Origin: Paenirhizobium cremeum | Lineage (GTDB): Bacteria; Pseudomonadota; Alphaproteobacteria; Rhizobiales; Rhizobiaceae | Length of the DNA stretch: 64,000 bases | Reading direction: 5' to 3' | Assembly: GCF_022884085.1 (NCBI RefSeq) | Contig: NZ_JAGGCS010000001.1 | Span: 62,001 to 126,000, forward strand | In this document: piece by piece, positions 38,311 to 47,406 of the stretch | Position numbering within the stretch: the stretch's first letter is position 1 | Layout: every line of letters begins with the position of its first letter | Notes under the pieces: generated by a model | Seen by the model: only the letters and a program-made list of their open reading frames with translations | Told to the model about the DNA's origin: nothing | The model's database searches: none | Position numbers and translations under genes: made by a program

Positions 38311-39567
38311 TCAAGCCCTCAACGTGTTCAGGAAACGCCGCGGATCGGCATCGCCTTTCATGGGTGTGGAAAGTGCGGCGACGAGATCGGCAAGCGAATC
38401 GAGATTGTGCACGGAACGCAACTCGTCGACATGGGGAAGCATCGCCCTGACGCCCCGCGCCCGTGCCTCGAACCCTTCGAACCTCAGGAGCGGATTGAGC
38501 CAGACCAGCCGGCGGCACGAGCGATGCAGCCGATCCGTCTCGGCAGCGAGCATCCCGACATCCTCCCGCTCCAGACCGTCGGTAATTAGCAGGACCACCG
38601 CGCCCTGCCCGAGCACGCGCCGCGCCCATTGCCGGTTGAAGAGCCTGAGCGTCTCGCCGATCCGCGTGCCGCCGGACCAGTCGCTGACCGCGCCGCTGCA
38701 TTGCGCGATCGCCTCATCGGGGTCGCGGTTCTTCATCTGGCGCGTGACATTGGTGAGGCGCGTGCCGAACAGGAATGTGTGGACGCGACGGCGGCGCTCC
38801 GTCAGCACATGCAGGAAATGCAGGAAGATGCGGGTGTACTGGCTCATCGAACCCGAGATATCGGCAAGGATGACCAGCGGCGGTTGTTCGATACGACGCG
38901 CCCTGAACTTCGGCAGGATAAGATCGCCGCCGCTGCGCAGAGCCGCACGCATCGTCGCCCGCGCATCGACGTTTCCCGGCCGGCGGGACGGGCGAAAACG
39001 GCGCACGCGCACGGTATCGAACGGCATGGCCAGCCTCTCGATCTCGCGCCGCGCCTGCGAAAGTTCGCTCGCAGACATCTGGGCGAAATCCATCCGGCGC
39101 AACACTTCCGAGCCCGAGGTGGTGAAACGGGCGTCGATCTCGATATCCGGCTCGTCGCGTGGTTCCTGCCGCAGCTCGCGTTCTGCATAAAGCGCGTCGC
39201 TCACTCGGGAAGCCCCCGCCTTTGCCTTTTCTCGTTCGCTGAGATCGGCCGCAACCGGCGACATCATCGCGATCATCTTGGCGACCAGATCCCGCGAACG
39301 CCAGAAAAGCCTGAACGCCTCGTCAAAAACCGGCTGATCCTCGTGCCGGTTGACGAAGATCGCGCCGAGGGCCGCATGAAACTCCTCCCGCGATCCGATG
39401 TCGATAGCATCGACCGCGGCGATGGCGTCGAGCACCGCGCCAGGCCCCGGTTTCAGGCCGGCCCTGCGCAGCACACGGGCAAAATGCACGATATTGTCGG
39501 CAAGCCTGCCGTCGCCGGCCGCAGGCGGCGGTATCACGATCCCGTCACGGCCGGCCGAAATCTCCAT
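38311..39567 (-). CDS. CoxE-like VWA-domain protein
   Basis: The 418-residue product is a CoxE-type protein. The N-terminal part is helical; the C-terminal VWA domain has the metal site DISGSM, with SGGTRIGETL and LITDGLER completing it. In CO dehydrogenase clusters CoxE works with the MoxR-type ATPase CoxD to build the copper-sulfur-molybdenum site. The gene lies 3 bp after the CoxD-like gene and 2 bp before XdhC-N. No coxMSL genes are in the window, so the client enzyme lies elsewhere. Confidence 0.92.
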   Translation of the reverse strand: MEISAGRDGIVIPPPAAGDGRLADNIVHFARVLRRAGLKPGPGAVLDAIAAVDAIDIGSREEFHAALGAIFVNRHEDQPVFDEAFRLFWRSRDLVAKMIAMMSPVAADLSEREKAKAGASRVSDALYAERELRQEPRDEPDIEIDARFTTSGSEVLRRMDFAQMSASELSQARREIERLAMPFDTVRVRRFRPSRRPGNVDARATMRAALRSGGDLILPKFRARRIEQPPLVILADISGSMSQYTRIFLHFLHVLTERRRRVHTFLFGTRLTNVTRQMKNRDPDEAIAQCSGAVSDWSGGTRIGETLRLFNRQWARRVLGQGAVVLLITDGLEREDVGMLAAETDRLHRSCRRLVWLNPLLRFEGFEARARGVRAMLPHVDELRSVHNLDSLADLVAALSTPMKGDADPRRFLNTLRA

Positions 39568-39570
39568 GGC

Positions 39571-40500
39571 TCAGCCCGCCGCCAGAAGCTCTGCCTTCAC
39601 CTCGGCAAGAACCTTCTGGCCTTCCGAACCCTGAATGCGGGCAATATCGTCCTGGTATTTCAGAAGCGTGCCGAGCGTGTCGGCAATGGTTTCGGGGTCG
39701 AGCGCCAGCCGGTCGAGTTCGGTGAGAGCCGTAGCCCAGTCGATCGTCTCGGCAACGCCTGGGTTCTTGAAGAGATCGAGTGTACGCAGCTTCTGCACAT
39801 AGGCGACGATCTGGCGCGAAAGCTGCTCGTTGCAGCCGGGCACCTTGCGCCGGATGATCGCCAGTTCTTCGACCGCCTTGGGATAATCGACCCAGTGATA
39901 GAGGCAGCGCCGTTTCAAGGCGTCATGCACCTCGCGCGTCCGGTTGCTGGTGACGATGACGATCGGTTTTTCCGTCGCTTTCACGGTTCCGTATTCTGGG
40001 ATCGTCACCTGGAAATCGGAGAGTACTTCCAGGAGGAAAGCCTCGAAGGCCTCGTCGGTGCGGTCGAGCTCGTCGATCAGGAAGACCGGCGCGCGGCCCG
40101 GCTCGCACTCCAGTGCCTGCAGCACCGGCCGGCGAATCAGATAGCGCGCGGAAAATATGTCATGCTCCAGCCGGTCGCGGTCGGAAACTCCTGATGCCTC
40201 GGACAGGCGGATTTCGAGCATCTGCGCCGGATAGTTCCACTCATAGACGGCCGATGCGACATCGAGGCCTTCATAGCACTGGAGGCGGATCAGCGGCCGG
40301 TCGAGCGCGGATGCCAGCACCTTGGCCACCTCGGTCTTGCCGACACCGGCCTCGCCTTCGAGAAAAAGCGGCCGCTGCATGCGAAGGGCAAGGAAGAGAA
40401 CCGTGGCCAGTGGCCGGCCGGCCAGATAATCGTGCTGCGAAAGGAGATCGACGACGGCATCGATCGATCCGGGCAGGCCCTTTGAGGACGTCTCAGGCAT
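39571..40500 (-). CDS. CoxD-like MoxR-family AAA+ ATPase
   Basis: The 309-residue AAA+ protein has Walker A (EGEAGVGKTEVAK), Walker B (VFLIDELDRTDEAF) and a sensor region (VIVTSNRTREVHDALKRRC). MoxR-type ATPases act as chaperones with VWA proteins; the partner is the adjacent CoxE-like gene. It starts at the ATG at 40500, 25 bp after the flavin reductase gene. Length and motifs are complete. Confidence 0.93.
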   Translation of the reverse strand: MPETSSKGLPGSIDAVVDLLSQHDYLAGRPLATVLFLALRMQRPLFLEGEAGVGKTEVAKVLASALDRPLIRLQCYEGLDVASAVYEWNYPAQMLEIRLSEASGVSDRDRLEHDIFSARYLIRRPVLQALECEPGRAPVFLIDELDRTDEAFEAFLLEVLSDFQVTIPEYGTVKATEKPIVIVTSNRTREVHDALKRRCLYHWVDYPKAVEELAIIRRKVPGCNEQLSRQIVAYVQKLRTLDLFKNPGVAETIDWATALTELDRLALDPETIADTLGTLLKYQDDIARIQGSEGQKVLAEVKAELLAAG

Positions 40501-40525
40501 CCTTCCTCCTCTTTTTGAGAGGAGC

Positions 40526-41020
40526 TTACAGGGTGCGGTAGCTGCGGTCCAGATAGATCAGCGACGCTTCCTTGGCCCCGAAATGCACCGCCTTCACCTC
40601 GCCGAAAAGCACGGTATGGGTCGCCGTGACCTTCGTGTCGGTCACCCGGCAATCGAAGGAAACGATGGCGTCTGACAGCACCGGAGCGCCGGTGACCAGT
40701 CTTTGCCATTCGCCAAGCGCAAAGCGCTCATCGACGGAGAGGCCGCCGAAACCGGCAAAGCCGTTGGCGAGTTCCCGGTGATGCGCGCCCAGCGTATTGA
40801 GGGCGAAGAACCCGCTCTCGAAAAACACGGCATTCTTTTCGTTGGTATTGTTCAGGCAGGCGAGAACAGTCGGCGGATGGTCGGAGACCGAGCAGGCGGC
40901 GGTAATCGTCACGCCACGCCGGATGCCACCATGCTCCGTGGTGATGAGCTGGACATGACCCGCATAACGGCTCATCGCTTCCCGGTAGACGACCGGGTCA
41001 ATCTGCTGCGTGTTCAACAC
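40526..41020 (-). CDS. Flavin reductase family protein
   Basis: The 164-residue product matches the HpaC/RutF-type flavin reductase domain: GVTITAACSVSDHPPTVLACLN, FALNTLGAHHRELA and a C-terminal YLDRSYRTL. Such proteins reduce FMN or FAD with NAD(P)H for a partner oxygenase, or act as stand-alone diaphorases. The start is a GTG at 41020 after GGAG; a TTG at 41017 is equally possible. It is the first gene of the tight run leading into the cox-type genes. The partner is unknown. Confidence 0.9.
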   Translation of the reverse strand: MLNTQQIDPVVYREAMSRYAGHVQLITTEHGGIRRGVTITAACSVSDHPPTVLACLNNTNEKNAVFFESGFFALNTLGAHHRELANGFAGFGGLSVDERFALGEWQRLVTGAPVLSDAIVSFDCRVTDTKVTATHTVLFGEVKAVHFGAKEASLIYLDRSYRTL

Positions 41021-41213
41021 TTCACTCTCCGCGATTGGCCCTAAGCCTGTATCCGACAGGACTATGCCGGGCAAGTTTTACCTTTTCCCCAACGGACGGA
41101 TTTTACCCTGGTAGCCCGCTGTTATTGCACCGCATTGCAGTTTGCGTCATGGAGCGGTTAAACTAGGCGCGTTTCAATGGCCGAGCGCCGCATCCGGAAA
41201 AATCGAAACAAGA

Positions 41214-42287
41214 ATGAACCCGCATCGACTTCTGCCACTGACCTTTCTCGTTTTGACCGGACTTGCCGCGCCGCTCGCCGCTGCCCCGCTGAAGATCGCG
41301 GTGGTTGCGCCGCAATCGGGAAATTTCGCGACCTTGGGCGATGAAGTGCGCCAGGGAGCGAAGATCTCCGCCGACCGCCTCGGCGTGGAGATCGCCCTTA
41401 TCGACGAAAGCTGCGAGGCCGGCAGCGGGCCGCAGATCGCCGCAAGTATCCGTGAGGCGGGCGCAACGGCGGCAATCGGTTTTCTCTGCTCGGAAAGCCT
41501 CGACGGTGCCCTTGCGCCGCTGAAGGATGCGGGCGTCCCGGCGATTACGCTTTCCGTGCGCTGGAAGGGGCTGATGGAAGATGCTCTCAAAAATGGTTGG
41601 CCGCTCTTCCGCATGGCGCCGACAGTGGATGACGAGGCTGAAAAGCTGACCGAAATCATCCTCCGCGACTGGAAGAGCGAGGCGATCGCGCTCATAGAGG
41701 ACGGCACGATCCATGGCCGGGAGCTTACGGAGACCATCCGCAACAGTCTGGAAGACCGTGGCCTGAAACCGGTTTTCACCGATACGTTCCGTCCGGGACA
41801 GGAGCAGCAGATCGCACTCGTGCGCCGCCTGCGCAAGGCGGGCGTGACCAGCGTCTTCGTGGGCGGCGATCGTGCTGACATGTCGGTGATTGCCCGAGAC
41901 GCAGCCACGGAAAAGATCGATCTCAACTTTTTGGGCGGTGAAGCCTTGAATGCCGCCGACCAGCCTGTGCCGCTTGCCGAGGGCGTTCAGGCGGTACTGC
42001 TCCCCTATGTTGTCGGCGGCCCGCAAACAACGGACGGCAATACCAGCGAACCGCCGCGAGAAGGTTATGTGCAGCCGGCCGAAGCGGCAATCTCCATCCT
42101 TGCCGATGCCGCCGCACTGTCCGGCGCCATGGGCTCGCCACTTGTCGATACGCTGGTCGATACGGCTTTCGATACACCGATCGGTCCGATCACTTTCACG
42201 ACAGGCCATGAACTCGCCGACAATCCCTACCGCCTGATGGAATGGCGCAGGGGCGGTTTCGTCGAGCCTTCTCCGTCAACCCAGTGA
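41214..42287 (+). CDS. Orphan ABC-type solute-binding protein (Leu/Ile/Val-like fold)
   Basis: The 357-residue periplasmic protein has a signal peptide (LLPLTFLVLTGLAAPLAA) and the type I binding fold of branched-chain amino-acid receptors (KIAVVAPQSGNFATLGDEVR, GFLCSESLDGALAPL, GGDRADMSVIARDAA). Two cysteines (DESCEAG and GFLCSE) could form a disulfide. No permease or ATPase gene is adjacent, and the neighbours are the divergent flavin reductase and a convergent SDR. Its ligand is unknown, and it might be a sensor domain partner rather than a transporter part. Confidence 0.85.
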   Translation: MNPHRLLPLTFLVLTGLAAPLAAAPLKIAVVAPQSGNFATLGDEVRQGAKISADRLGVEIALIDESCEAGSGPQIAASIREAGATAAIGFLCSESLDGALAPLKDAGVPAITLSVRWKGLMEDALKNGWPLFRMAPTVDDEAEKLTEIILRDWKSEAIALIEDGTIHGRELTETIRNSLEDRGLKPVFTDTFRPGQEQQIALVRRLRKAGVTSVFVGGDRADMSVIARDAATEKIDLNFLGGEALNAADQPVPLAEGVQAVLLPYVVGGPQTTDGNTSEPPREGYVQPAEAAISILADAAALSGAMGSPLVDTLVDTAFDTPIGPITFTTGHELADNPYRLMEWRRGGFVEPSPSTQ

Positions 42288-42297
42288 TCGCTGCCGG

Positions 42298-43062
42298 TCA
42301 TGACGGATAGGGCCAGAAGGCCTGCGTGAACACGCCTCCGTCCACCCAGATCGTCTGCCCGGTGACGAAAGCGGCATCGGCACTCGCAAGAAACAGCACC
42401 GGCCCCGCAATGTCTCCAGGCGTGCCGACCCGGCGCAACGGTGTCACCCGGCCCCAGGTTTCGGCATAATCGGGCGCCTCCGCGCGGGTGCGCTCCGTCT
42501 CGATTGCGCCGGGAGCCACGCAATTGACCCGGATGCCGTGGGGACCGAGTTCGACGGCCGCCACCTTGGTGAACTGCTCGACGCCGCCCTTTGAAGCCGT
42601 GTAGTCGACCAGTTTCGGAAAGGCGAGCTTGTTGCAGCCGGAACCGATATTGACGATTGCGCCACCCTTGCCGGCCTCCACCATGCGACGCCCCGCTTCC
42701 CGCGTGTTGAGGAACGTGCCTGTCAGATTGGTGCGGATCACCGCATCCCACCGCTCCTCGGACAATTCCAGCAGCGGAGCCCATGTCTGGATGCCGGCAT
42801 TATTGACGAGGACATCCGGCGCATCGCCAAACCAGGCGCAAGCCTCCTCCATAAACGCCGTCACGCAAGCTGCGTCGCCGGCATCGGAAGAAAAAGCGCG
42901 CGCATGACCGCCGGTGGCAGTAATCTCCGCGAGGACCTCCGCAGCCGCGGACTCGTCGTCGCGATGCGTGAAGGCCACCCGATACCCCGCCTGCGCAAAG
43001 GCGATGGCGAGATGTCGCCCGATGCCGCTGCTGCCGCCGGTGATGATCGCGGAACGTTCCAT
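42298..43062 (-). CDS. Short-chain dehydrogenase/reductase
   Basis: The 254-residue SDR has the cofactor loop [12 protein letters not shown], a Ser in NIGSGCNK and the catalytic YTASK (Tyr-x3-Lys). The C-terminus has [11 protein letters not shown]. The NTHRDDE-like region after the second strand ([13 protein letters not shown]) suggests NADP preference. A start at the ATG at 43062 is best. The substrate is unknown. It is convergent with the solute-binding protein gene and divergent from rpe. Confidence 0.93.
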   Translation of the reverse strand: MERSAIITGGSSGIGRHLAIAFAQAGYRVAFTHRDDESAAAEVLAEITATGGHARAFSSDAGDAACVTAFMEEACAWFGDAPDVLVNNAGIQTWAPLLELSEERWDAVIRTNLTGTFLNTREAGRRMVEAGKGGAIVNIGSGCNKLAFPKLVDYTASKGGVEQFTKVAAVELGPHGIRVNCVAPGAIETERTRAEAPDYAETWGRVTPLRRVGTPGDIAGPVLFLASADAAFVTGQTIWVDGGVFTQAFWPYPS

Positions 43063-43215
43063 GTCTCTCTCCCTTTGCTCCTCGTCACGAGGGATGGAGA
43101 AGGATCGGGCCGAGGTCAAGCCGACCTCTCCCATGGCAGACTTTCGAAGAGTTGCCGGGCTGGCCGGGCGATGCTATGGGCAGGCCGAAAAGTCAGCAAT
43201 TCCGGAGCATCCGCC

Positions 43216-43893
43216 ATGACACGCCCCCTCAAGATCGCCCCTTCGATCCTCGCCGCCAATTTCGCCCGGCTCGGCGATGAAGTGGCCGACGTGATCGAAG
43301 CCGGCGCAGACTGGATCCATCTCGACGTCATGGACGGCCATTTCGTGCCCAACATTTCCTACGGCCCCGCCGTCATCAAGGCACTGCGCCCCTTCACCAA
43401 GGCGGTGTTCGACTGCCATCTGATGATATCGCCCGCCGATCCCTATCTCGACGCCTTCGCCGATGCCGGCTGCGACGTCATCACCGTCCACGCCGAGGCC
43501 GGCCCGCACCTGCATCGTTCGCTGCAGAAGATCCGCTCGCTCGGCAAGAAGGCGGGCGTCTCGCTGAACCCCGCAACGCCGCTCTCCGCGATCGAACATG
43601 TTCTCGACGACCTCGACCTCCTGCTCATCATGAGCGTCAACCCCGGCTTTGGCGGCCAGAAGTTCATTCCCGCCATGACCGAGAAGCTCGCCAAGGCCAA
43701 CCTGATGATAGGTAACCGCCCGATCGATCTCGAGGTCGATGGCGGCGTGACCGCGGAAAACGCAGCGCTCGTAACGTCGGCGGGCGCCAATGTCCTCGTC
43801 GCCGGTTCCGCCATCTACAAGGGCCAGGGCGTTGACGACTATCGCAAGACAGTCGACACTCTGCGCAAGGCTGCGGAAGAGGGACGCCGTTGA
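43216..43893 (+). CDS. rpe: Ribulose-phosphate 3-epimerase
   Basis: The 225-residue TIM barrel interconverts ribulose 5-phosphate and xylulose 5-phosphate in the pentose phosphate pathway. Motifs are [29 protein letters not shown] with the metal ligands, [12 protein letters not shown] and [15 protein letters not shown] site is nearby and the ATG at 43216 gives the family length. The stop overlaps the start of the next gene (TTGA). Confidence 0.97.
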   Translation: MTRPLKIAPSILAANFARLGDEVADVIEAGADWIHLDVMDGHFVPNISYGPAVIKALRPFTKAVFDCHLMISPADPYLDAFADAGCDVITVHAEAGPHLHRSLQKIRSLGKKAGVSLNPATPLSAIEHVLDDLDLLLIMSVNPGFGGQKFIPAMTEKLAKANLMIGNRPIDLEVDGGVTAENAALVTSAGANVLVAGSAIYKGQGVDDYRKTVDTLRKAAEEGRR

Positions 43894-44621
43894 GTGATTG
43901 CAGGACATGGCTGGCAGGGCTCGCGGCGGCATTCGTCGCACTGCCGGCCATGGCGGCCGAGTTCTCCACGTTCCAGTCGCTCGGCTTTTCCGAAGACGGA
44001 GGCGTCTATGCCTTCGAGGAATACGGTATCAGCGACAGTTCGGGCCTGGCCTACTCGTCCATTTTCTTCATCGATACCGTGAAAGACGCGTTCCTGCCGG
44101 GCACGCCGATCCGCATAGGCGTGAAACGCGACACGGCAAGCATCGCAACTGTCCGGCGCGAGGCGATGGAAAAGGCCGCACCGCTCTTGTCGGAACATGG
44201 ACTTCTCGACCAGCCCGGTGAACTCGTGGCCTTCAACCCGATCAGCGAGGTCGATGCCGCGAAGGACGAACTTCGCTATTTCCAGCATCCCGCCGACCCC
44301 GCCTTCGGCAAGCCATATACCCTGAAGATCGAAGAATTCTTCGCGACACCGACCCACTACTGCGTGGATCTCGTGGATGCGCTCAAGGCCTTCCGGCTGA
44401 AGTTCAGCGAGAAGAACGGCGAACCGGTCGACGAGATTGTGCACGAGGACAGCACCGATATTCCCGAAAGCCGCCAATGCACCGTCGACTACCGCCTGGG
44501 CGGCGTCGTCACCTATGCGCCGCCGGCGGGCGCTCCCGTCCACGTGGCGCTTATCAATGTCCTCAGCCTCGGCTATGAGGGCAATAACGGGCGCTGGATC
44601 GCCGTCCCTGCCCGCCCCTGA
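43890..44621 (+). CDS. DUF2259 exported protein
   Basis: The 243-residue product has a signal peptide ([16 protein letters not shown], cleavage before AEF) and matches the DUF2259 family ([22 protein letters not shown]). The family is periplasmic and of unknown function. The start is a TTG that overlaps the rpe stop (TTGA at 43890-43893), so it is probably coupled to rpe. The stop shares a base with the next gene. Confidence 0.82.
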   Translation: MSDCRTWLAGLAAAFVALPAMAAEFSTFQSLGFSEDGGVYAFEEYGISDSSGLAYSSIFFIDTVKDAFLPGTPIRIGVKRDTASIATVRREAMEKAAPLLSEHGLLDQPGELVAFNPISEVDAAKDELRYFQHPADPAFGKPYTLKIEEFFATPTHYCVDLVDALKAFRLKFSEKNGEPVDEIVHEDSTDIPESRQCTVDYRLGGVVTYAPPAGAPVHVALINVLSLGYEGNNGRWIAVPARP

Positions 44622-45145
44622 TGATGGAAACCGGCCTCACCAAGCCCCAGATGCCAATACGCGCGCGCCTTGCCGCTGCCCGTCCCCCGGCCTCGTTCTG
44701 GTTTGCCGGGGCGCTGGTCTGGGGCGCGCTCATGGCGGCGACGTTAGCGGTCTCGCTCTACGGTATCGGGCGACCGGCAAGCGGGCACGCGCCGGCGCTC
44801 TTCGGTATCTACTTTGCAGGAGGCGCTCTCGGCTGGCTTCTCGCCTTGCCCCTCATTCGCTTCTTCAGCTTCCGCCGGCGCCCCGAAACGCGTTTCGCGG
44901 CGGCCTTCCTCTTCCTTTCCTGCGGGACGATGGGCGCGACCGCCCTCCTCTTTGCGCTGCAATACCGGATGTTCTACGCCCAGTGGCACGCCCCTTTCGG
45001 CACGGTCATATGGGCGTTCCAGTTCGTCTTCACGTCGGCTTCCGCCGTCTACCAGTTCACGGCCCTCGGCAGCCGCCATTACTTTCCCTTGGGCGTCGCA
45101 CTGCTCGTTGCGGCAAGCCTCTGGCTTGCGCGCCGCAACCGTTGA
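44621..45145 (+). CDS. Hypothetical membrane protein, 174 aa
   Basis: Not recognised. The product has about four hydrophobic helices (around residues 25-48, 58-78, 95-112 and 122-140, with a last one near 152-168) and Arg-rich loops such as FFSFRRRPETRF. Its start overlaps the DUF2259 stop by one base, which makes it the third gene of a coupled rpe-DUF2259-membrane run. It is followed by 115 bp before purB. Confidence 0.72.
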   Translation: MMETGLTKPQMPIRARLAAARPPASFWFAGALVWGALMAATLAVSLYGIGRPASGHAPALFGIYFAGGALGWLLALPLIRFFSFRRRPETRFAAAFLFLSCGTMGATALLFALQYRMFYAQWHAPFGTVIWAFQFVFTSASAVYQFTALGSRHYFPLGVALLVAASLWLARRNR

Positions 45146-45260
45146 GCTTGCCGGTCTTCTTTGCTAAGAGCGCCTGACAAAGCCCCGGCCAGCCCGCCCT
45201 TCCGGTGTTTGACCAGGCGCTCCAATCCGCGCCATCGCCAGTCCAAGGAAAGAAAAGCCC

Positions 45261-46562
45261 ATGATCCCGCGTTATTCCCGGCCCGAAATGGTCGCCATCT
45301 GGTCTCCCGAAACCAAGTTTCGTATCTGGTTCGAGATCGAGGCCCATGCCTGCGACGCGCTGGCCGATCTGGGCGTGATACCGAAGGAAGCCGCGCGGAC
45401 CATCTGGGAAAAAGGCGGAGCCGCCGAATTCGACGTCGCCCGCATCGACGAGATCGAGGCCGTCACGAAGCATGACGTCATCGCCTTCCTCACCCATCTT
45501 GCCGAGTTCATCGGCCCCGACAGCCGTTTCGTGCATCAGGGCATGACCTCTTCCGACGTGCTCGACACCACGCTGAACATCCAGCTCGTGCGCGCCGCCG
45601 ACATCCTGCTCGCCGACATGGACCGCGTGCTCGCAGCCCTCAAGGCCCGCGCCTTCGAGCACAAGGACACTGTGCGCATCGGCCGCAGCCACGGCATCCA
45701 CGCCGAACCGACGACCATGGGCCTCACCTTTGCCCGCTTCTACGCCGAAATGACCCGCAACCGCGCCCGTCTCGTCGCCGCGCGGGCGGAAGTGGCGACC
45801 GGCGCCATCTCCGGCGCCGTCGGTACCTTTGCCAATATCGACCCGCGCGTCGAGGAGCATGTCTGCGAAAAGCTCGGCCTCGTTCCCGAACCGGTCTCGA
45901 CGCAGGTCATCCCGCGTGACCGTCACGCCATGTTCTTCGCCACCCTCGGCGTGATCGCGTCCTCGATCGAAAACGTCGCGATCGAAATCCGCCACATGCA
46001 GCGCACCGAGGTTCTGGAAGCGGAAGAATTCTTCTCGCCGGGCCAGAAGGGTTCGTCCGCCATGCCGCACAAGCGCAACCCCGTGCTGACCGAAAACCTG
46101 ACCGGCCTCGCCCGTCTGGTGCGCATGTCCGTCGTCCCGGCCATGGAAAACGTGGCTCTCTGGCACGAACGTGACATCAGCCATTCGAGCGTCGAGCGCG
46201 CCATCGGCCCGGATACCACGATCACCCTCGACTTCGCGCTGAACCGTCTCGCCGGCGTCATCGAGAAACTGGTGATCTATCCCGAGAACATGCTGAAGAA
46301 CATGAACAAGTTCCGTGGCCTCGTGATGAGCCAGCGCGTTCTTCTCGCCCTCACCCAGGCCGGCGTCAGCCGCGAGGACGCCTATCGCCTCGTCCAGAGA
46401 AACGCCATGAAGGTCTGGGAACAGGGCAAGGATTTCCTCGAGGAATTGCTCGCTGACCAGGAAGTTCGCGCGGCCCTGTCCGAAGAAGATATTCGCGAGA
46501 AGTTCGACCTCGGCTACCACACCAAGCACGTCGACACGATCTTCAAGCGCGTCTTCGGCTGA
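45261..46562 (+). CDS. purB: Adenylosuccinate lyase
   Basis: The 433-residue enzyme removes fumarate from SAICAR and from adenylosuccinate, two steps of purine synthesis. The fumarase-family signature KGSSAMPHKRNPV is present, with HQGMTSSDVLDTTL and GRSHGIHAEPTTMG. The length is normal. It is a single gene followed by a terminator; the other pur genes start about 4 kb downstream. Confidence 0.97.
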   Translation: MIPRYSRPEMVAIWSPETKFRIWFEIEAHACDALADLGVIPKEAARTIWEKGGAAEFDVARIDEIEAVTKHDVIAFLTHLAEFIGPDSRFVHQGMTSSDVLDTTLNIQLVRAADILLADMDRVLAALKARAFEHKDTVRIGRSHGIHAEPTTMGLTFARFYAEMTRNRARLVAARAEVATGAISGAVGTFANIDPRVEEHVCEKLGLVPEPVSTQVIPRDRHAMFFATLGVIASSIENVAIEIRHMQRTEVLEAEEFFSPGQKGSSAMPHKRNPVLTENLTGLARLVRMSVVPAMENVALWHERDISHSSVERAIGPDTTITLDFALNRLAGVIEKLVIYPENMLKNMNKFRGLVMSQRVLLALTQAGVSREDAYRLVQRNAMKVWEQGKDFLEELLADQEVRAALSEEDIREKFDLGYHTKHVDTIFKRVFG

Positions 46563-46583
46563 TATCATCGCCATCGAAGAACG

Positions 46584-46620
46584 ATCCGGTCCGTGACGAC
46601 GCGGGCCGGATTGTCTGTTT
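46584..46620 (+). terminator. purB terminator
   Basis: ATCCGGTCCG (46584-46593) pairs with CGGGCCGGAT (46602-46611) with one wobble pair, followed by TGTCTGTTT. Confidence 0.75.
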
Positions 46621-46704
46621 TCAGAGATGCGCGTTGGCCGGTTTTGTCGGGTGCCCCGCGCAGATATCCTTGACGAAAGCCTGCCCAATAAGCAGATAAG
46701 GCCC

Positions 46705-47277
46705 ATGAAAGCTTCCGACGCAGACATCCTCATCATTCCCGGCTACACCAATTCCGGTCCCGACCACTGGCAGAGCCGCTGGCAGGCGAAGCTCTCGACA
46801 GCGAGGCGTGTCGAGCAGGCGGAGTGGTCGAAGCCCGTTCGGGAAGACTGGGTCGCCCGCGTCGTTGAGGAAGTCGAGAAGTCCACGCGGCCGGTGGTGC
46901 TTGTCGCCCATTCGCTCGGCGTGCCAACGGCGGTCCATGCCGTTCCCCGTATCGGCAACAAGGTGGCCGGCGCCTTCTTCGTGGCGCCGCCGGACGTGGC
47001 CAATCCGGCCATTCGTCCCAAGCACCTGATGACCTTCGGCCCCTACCCGCGCGATCCGTTGCCCTTTCCGTCGATCACCGTCGCCAGTCGTAACGATCCC
47101 TTCGGTGCGTTCGAGCATGCCGACGATATAGCCGGTGCCTGGGGATCGCTGCTGATCGATGCCGGGGAGTCCGGGCATATCAACTCCGATTCCGGCCACG
47201 GCCCCTGGCCGGAGGGCACCATGGTCTTCGCGCAATTCCTGAGCCGGCTTCGGGCCGATGTCGGCAGGACGGCGTAG
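46705..47277 (+). CDS. RBBP9/YdeN-family alpha/beta hydrolase
   Basis: The 190-residue product has the small serine-hydrolase pattern of the RBBP9 family: IIPGYTNSGPDHWQSRW, the elbow VAHSLGVPTAV (Ser), SRNDPFGAFEHA (Asp) and GHINSDSGHGPWP (His). The ATG at 46705 with AAGG upstream is chosen; in-frame sequence from 46627 is longer than the family. Substrates of these enzymes are not known. Confidence 0.92.
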   Translation: MKASDADILIIPGYTNSGPDHWQSRWQAKLSTARRVEQAEWSKPVREDWVARVVEEVEKSTRPVVLVAHSLGVPTAVHAVPRIGNKVAGAFFVAPPDVANPAIRPKHLMTFGPYPRDPLPFPSITVASRNDPFGAFEHADDIAGAWGSLLIDAGESGHINSDSGHGPWPEGTMVFAQFLSRLRADVGRTA

Positions 47278-47406
47278 CGCGCCAGCCCGGTAATATCCCG
47301 GCAGATTATGCTCTCATCCATGATAAATGAGGCGTTTCGGGTTTAAGCGGATCTTAATCGAAGACGGCTATCGTCGGCACCACCGAACGTTGTCGATGGA
47401 TAGCCT

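Noticed and set aside
39571..40500. MoxR ATPase plus VWA pair as an anti-phage (ternary ATPase) system
   Set aside because: The XdhC and MobA-like partners point to metal-cofactor maturation of the CoxDE type instead.
45057..46736. 559-codon reverse ORF opposite purB
   Set aside because: Mirror of purB; no motifs of its own.
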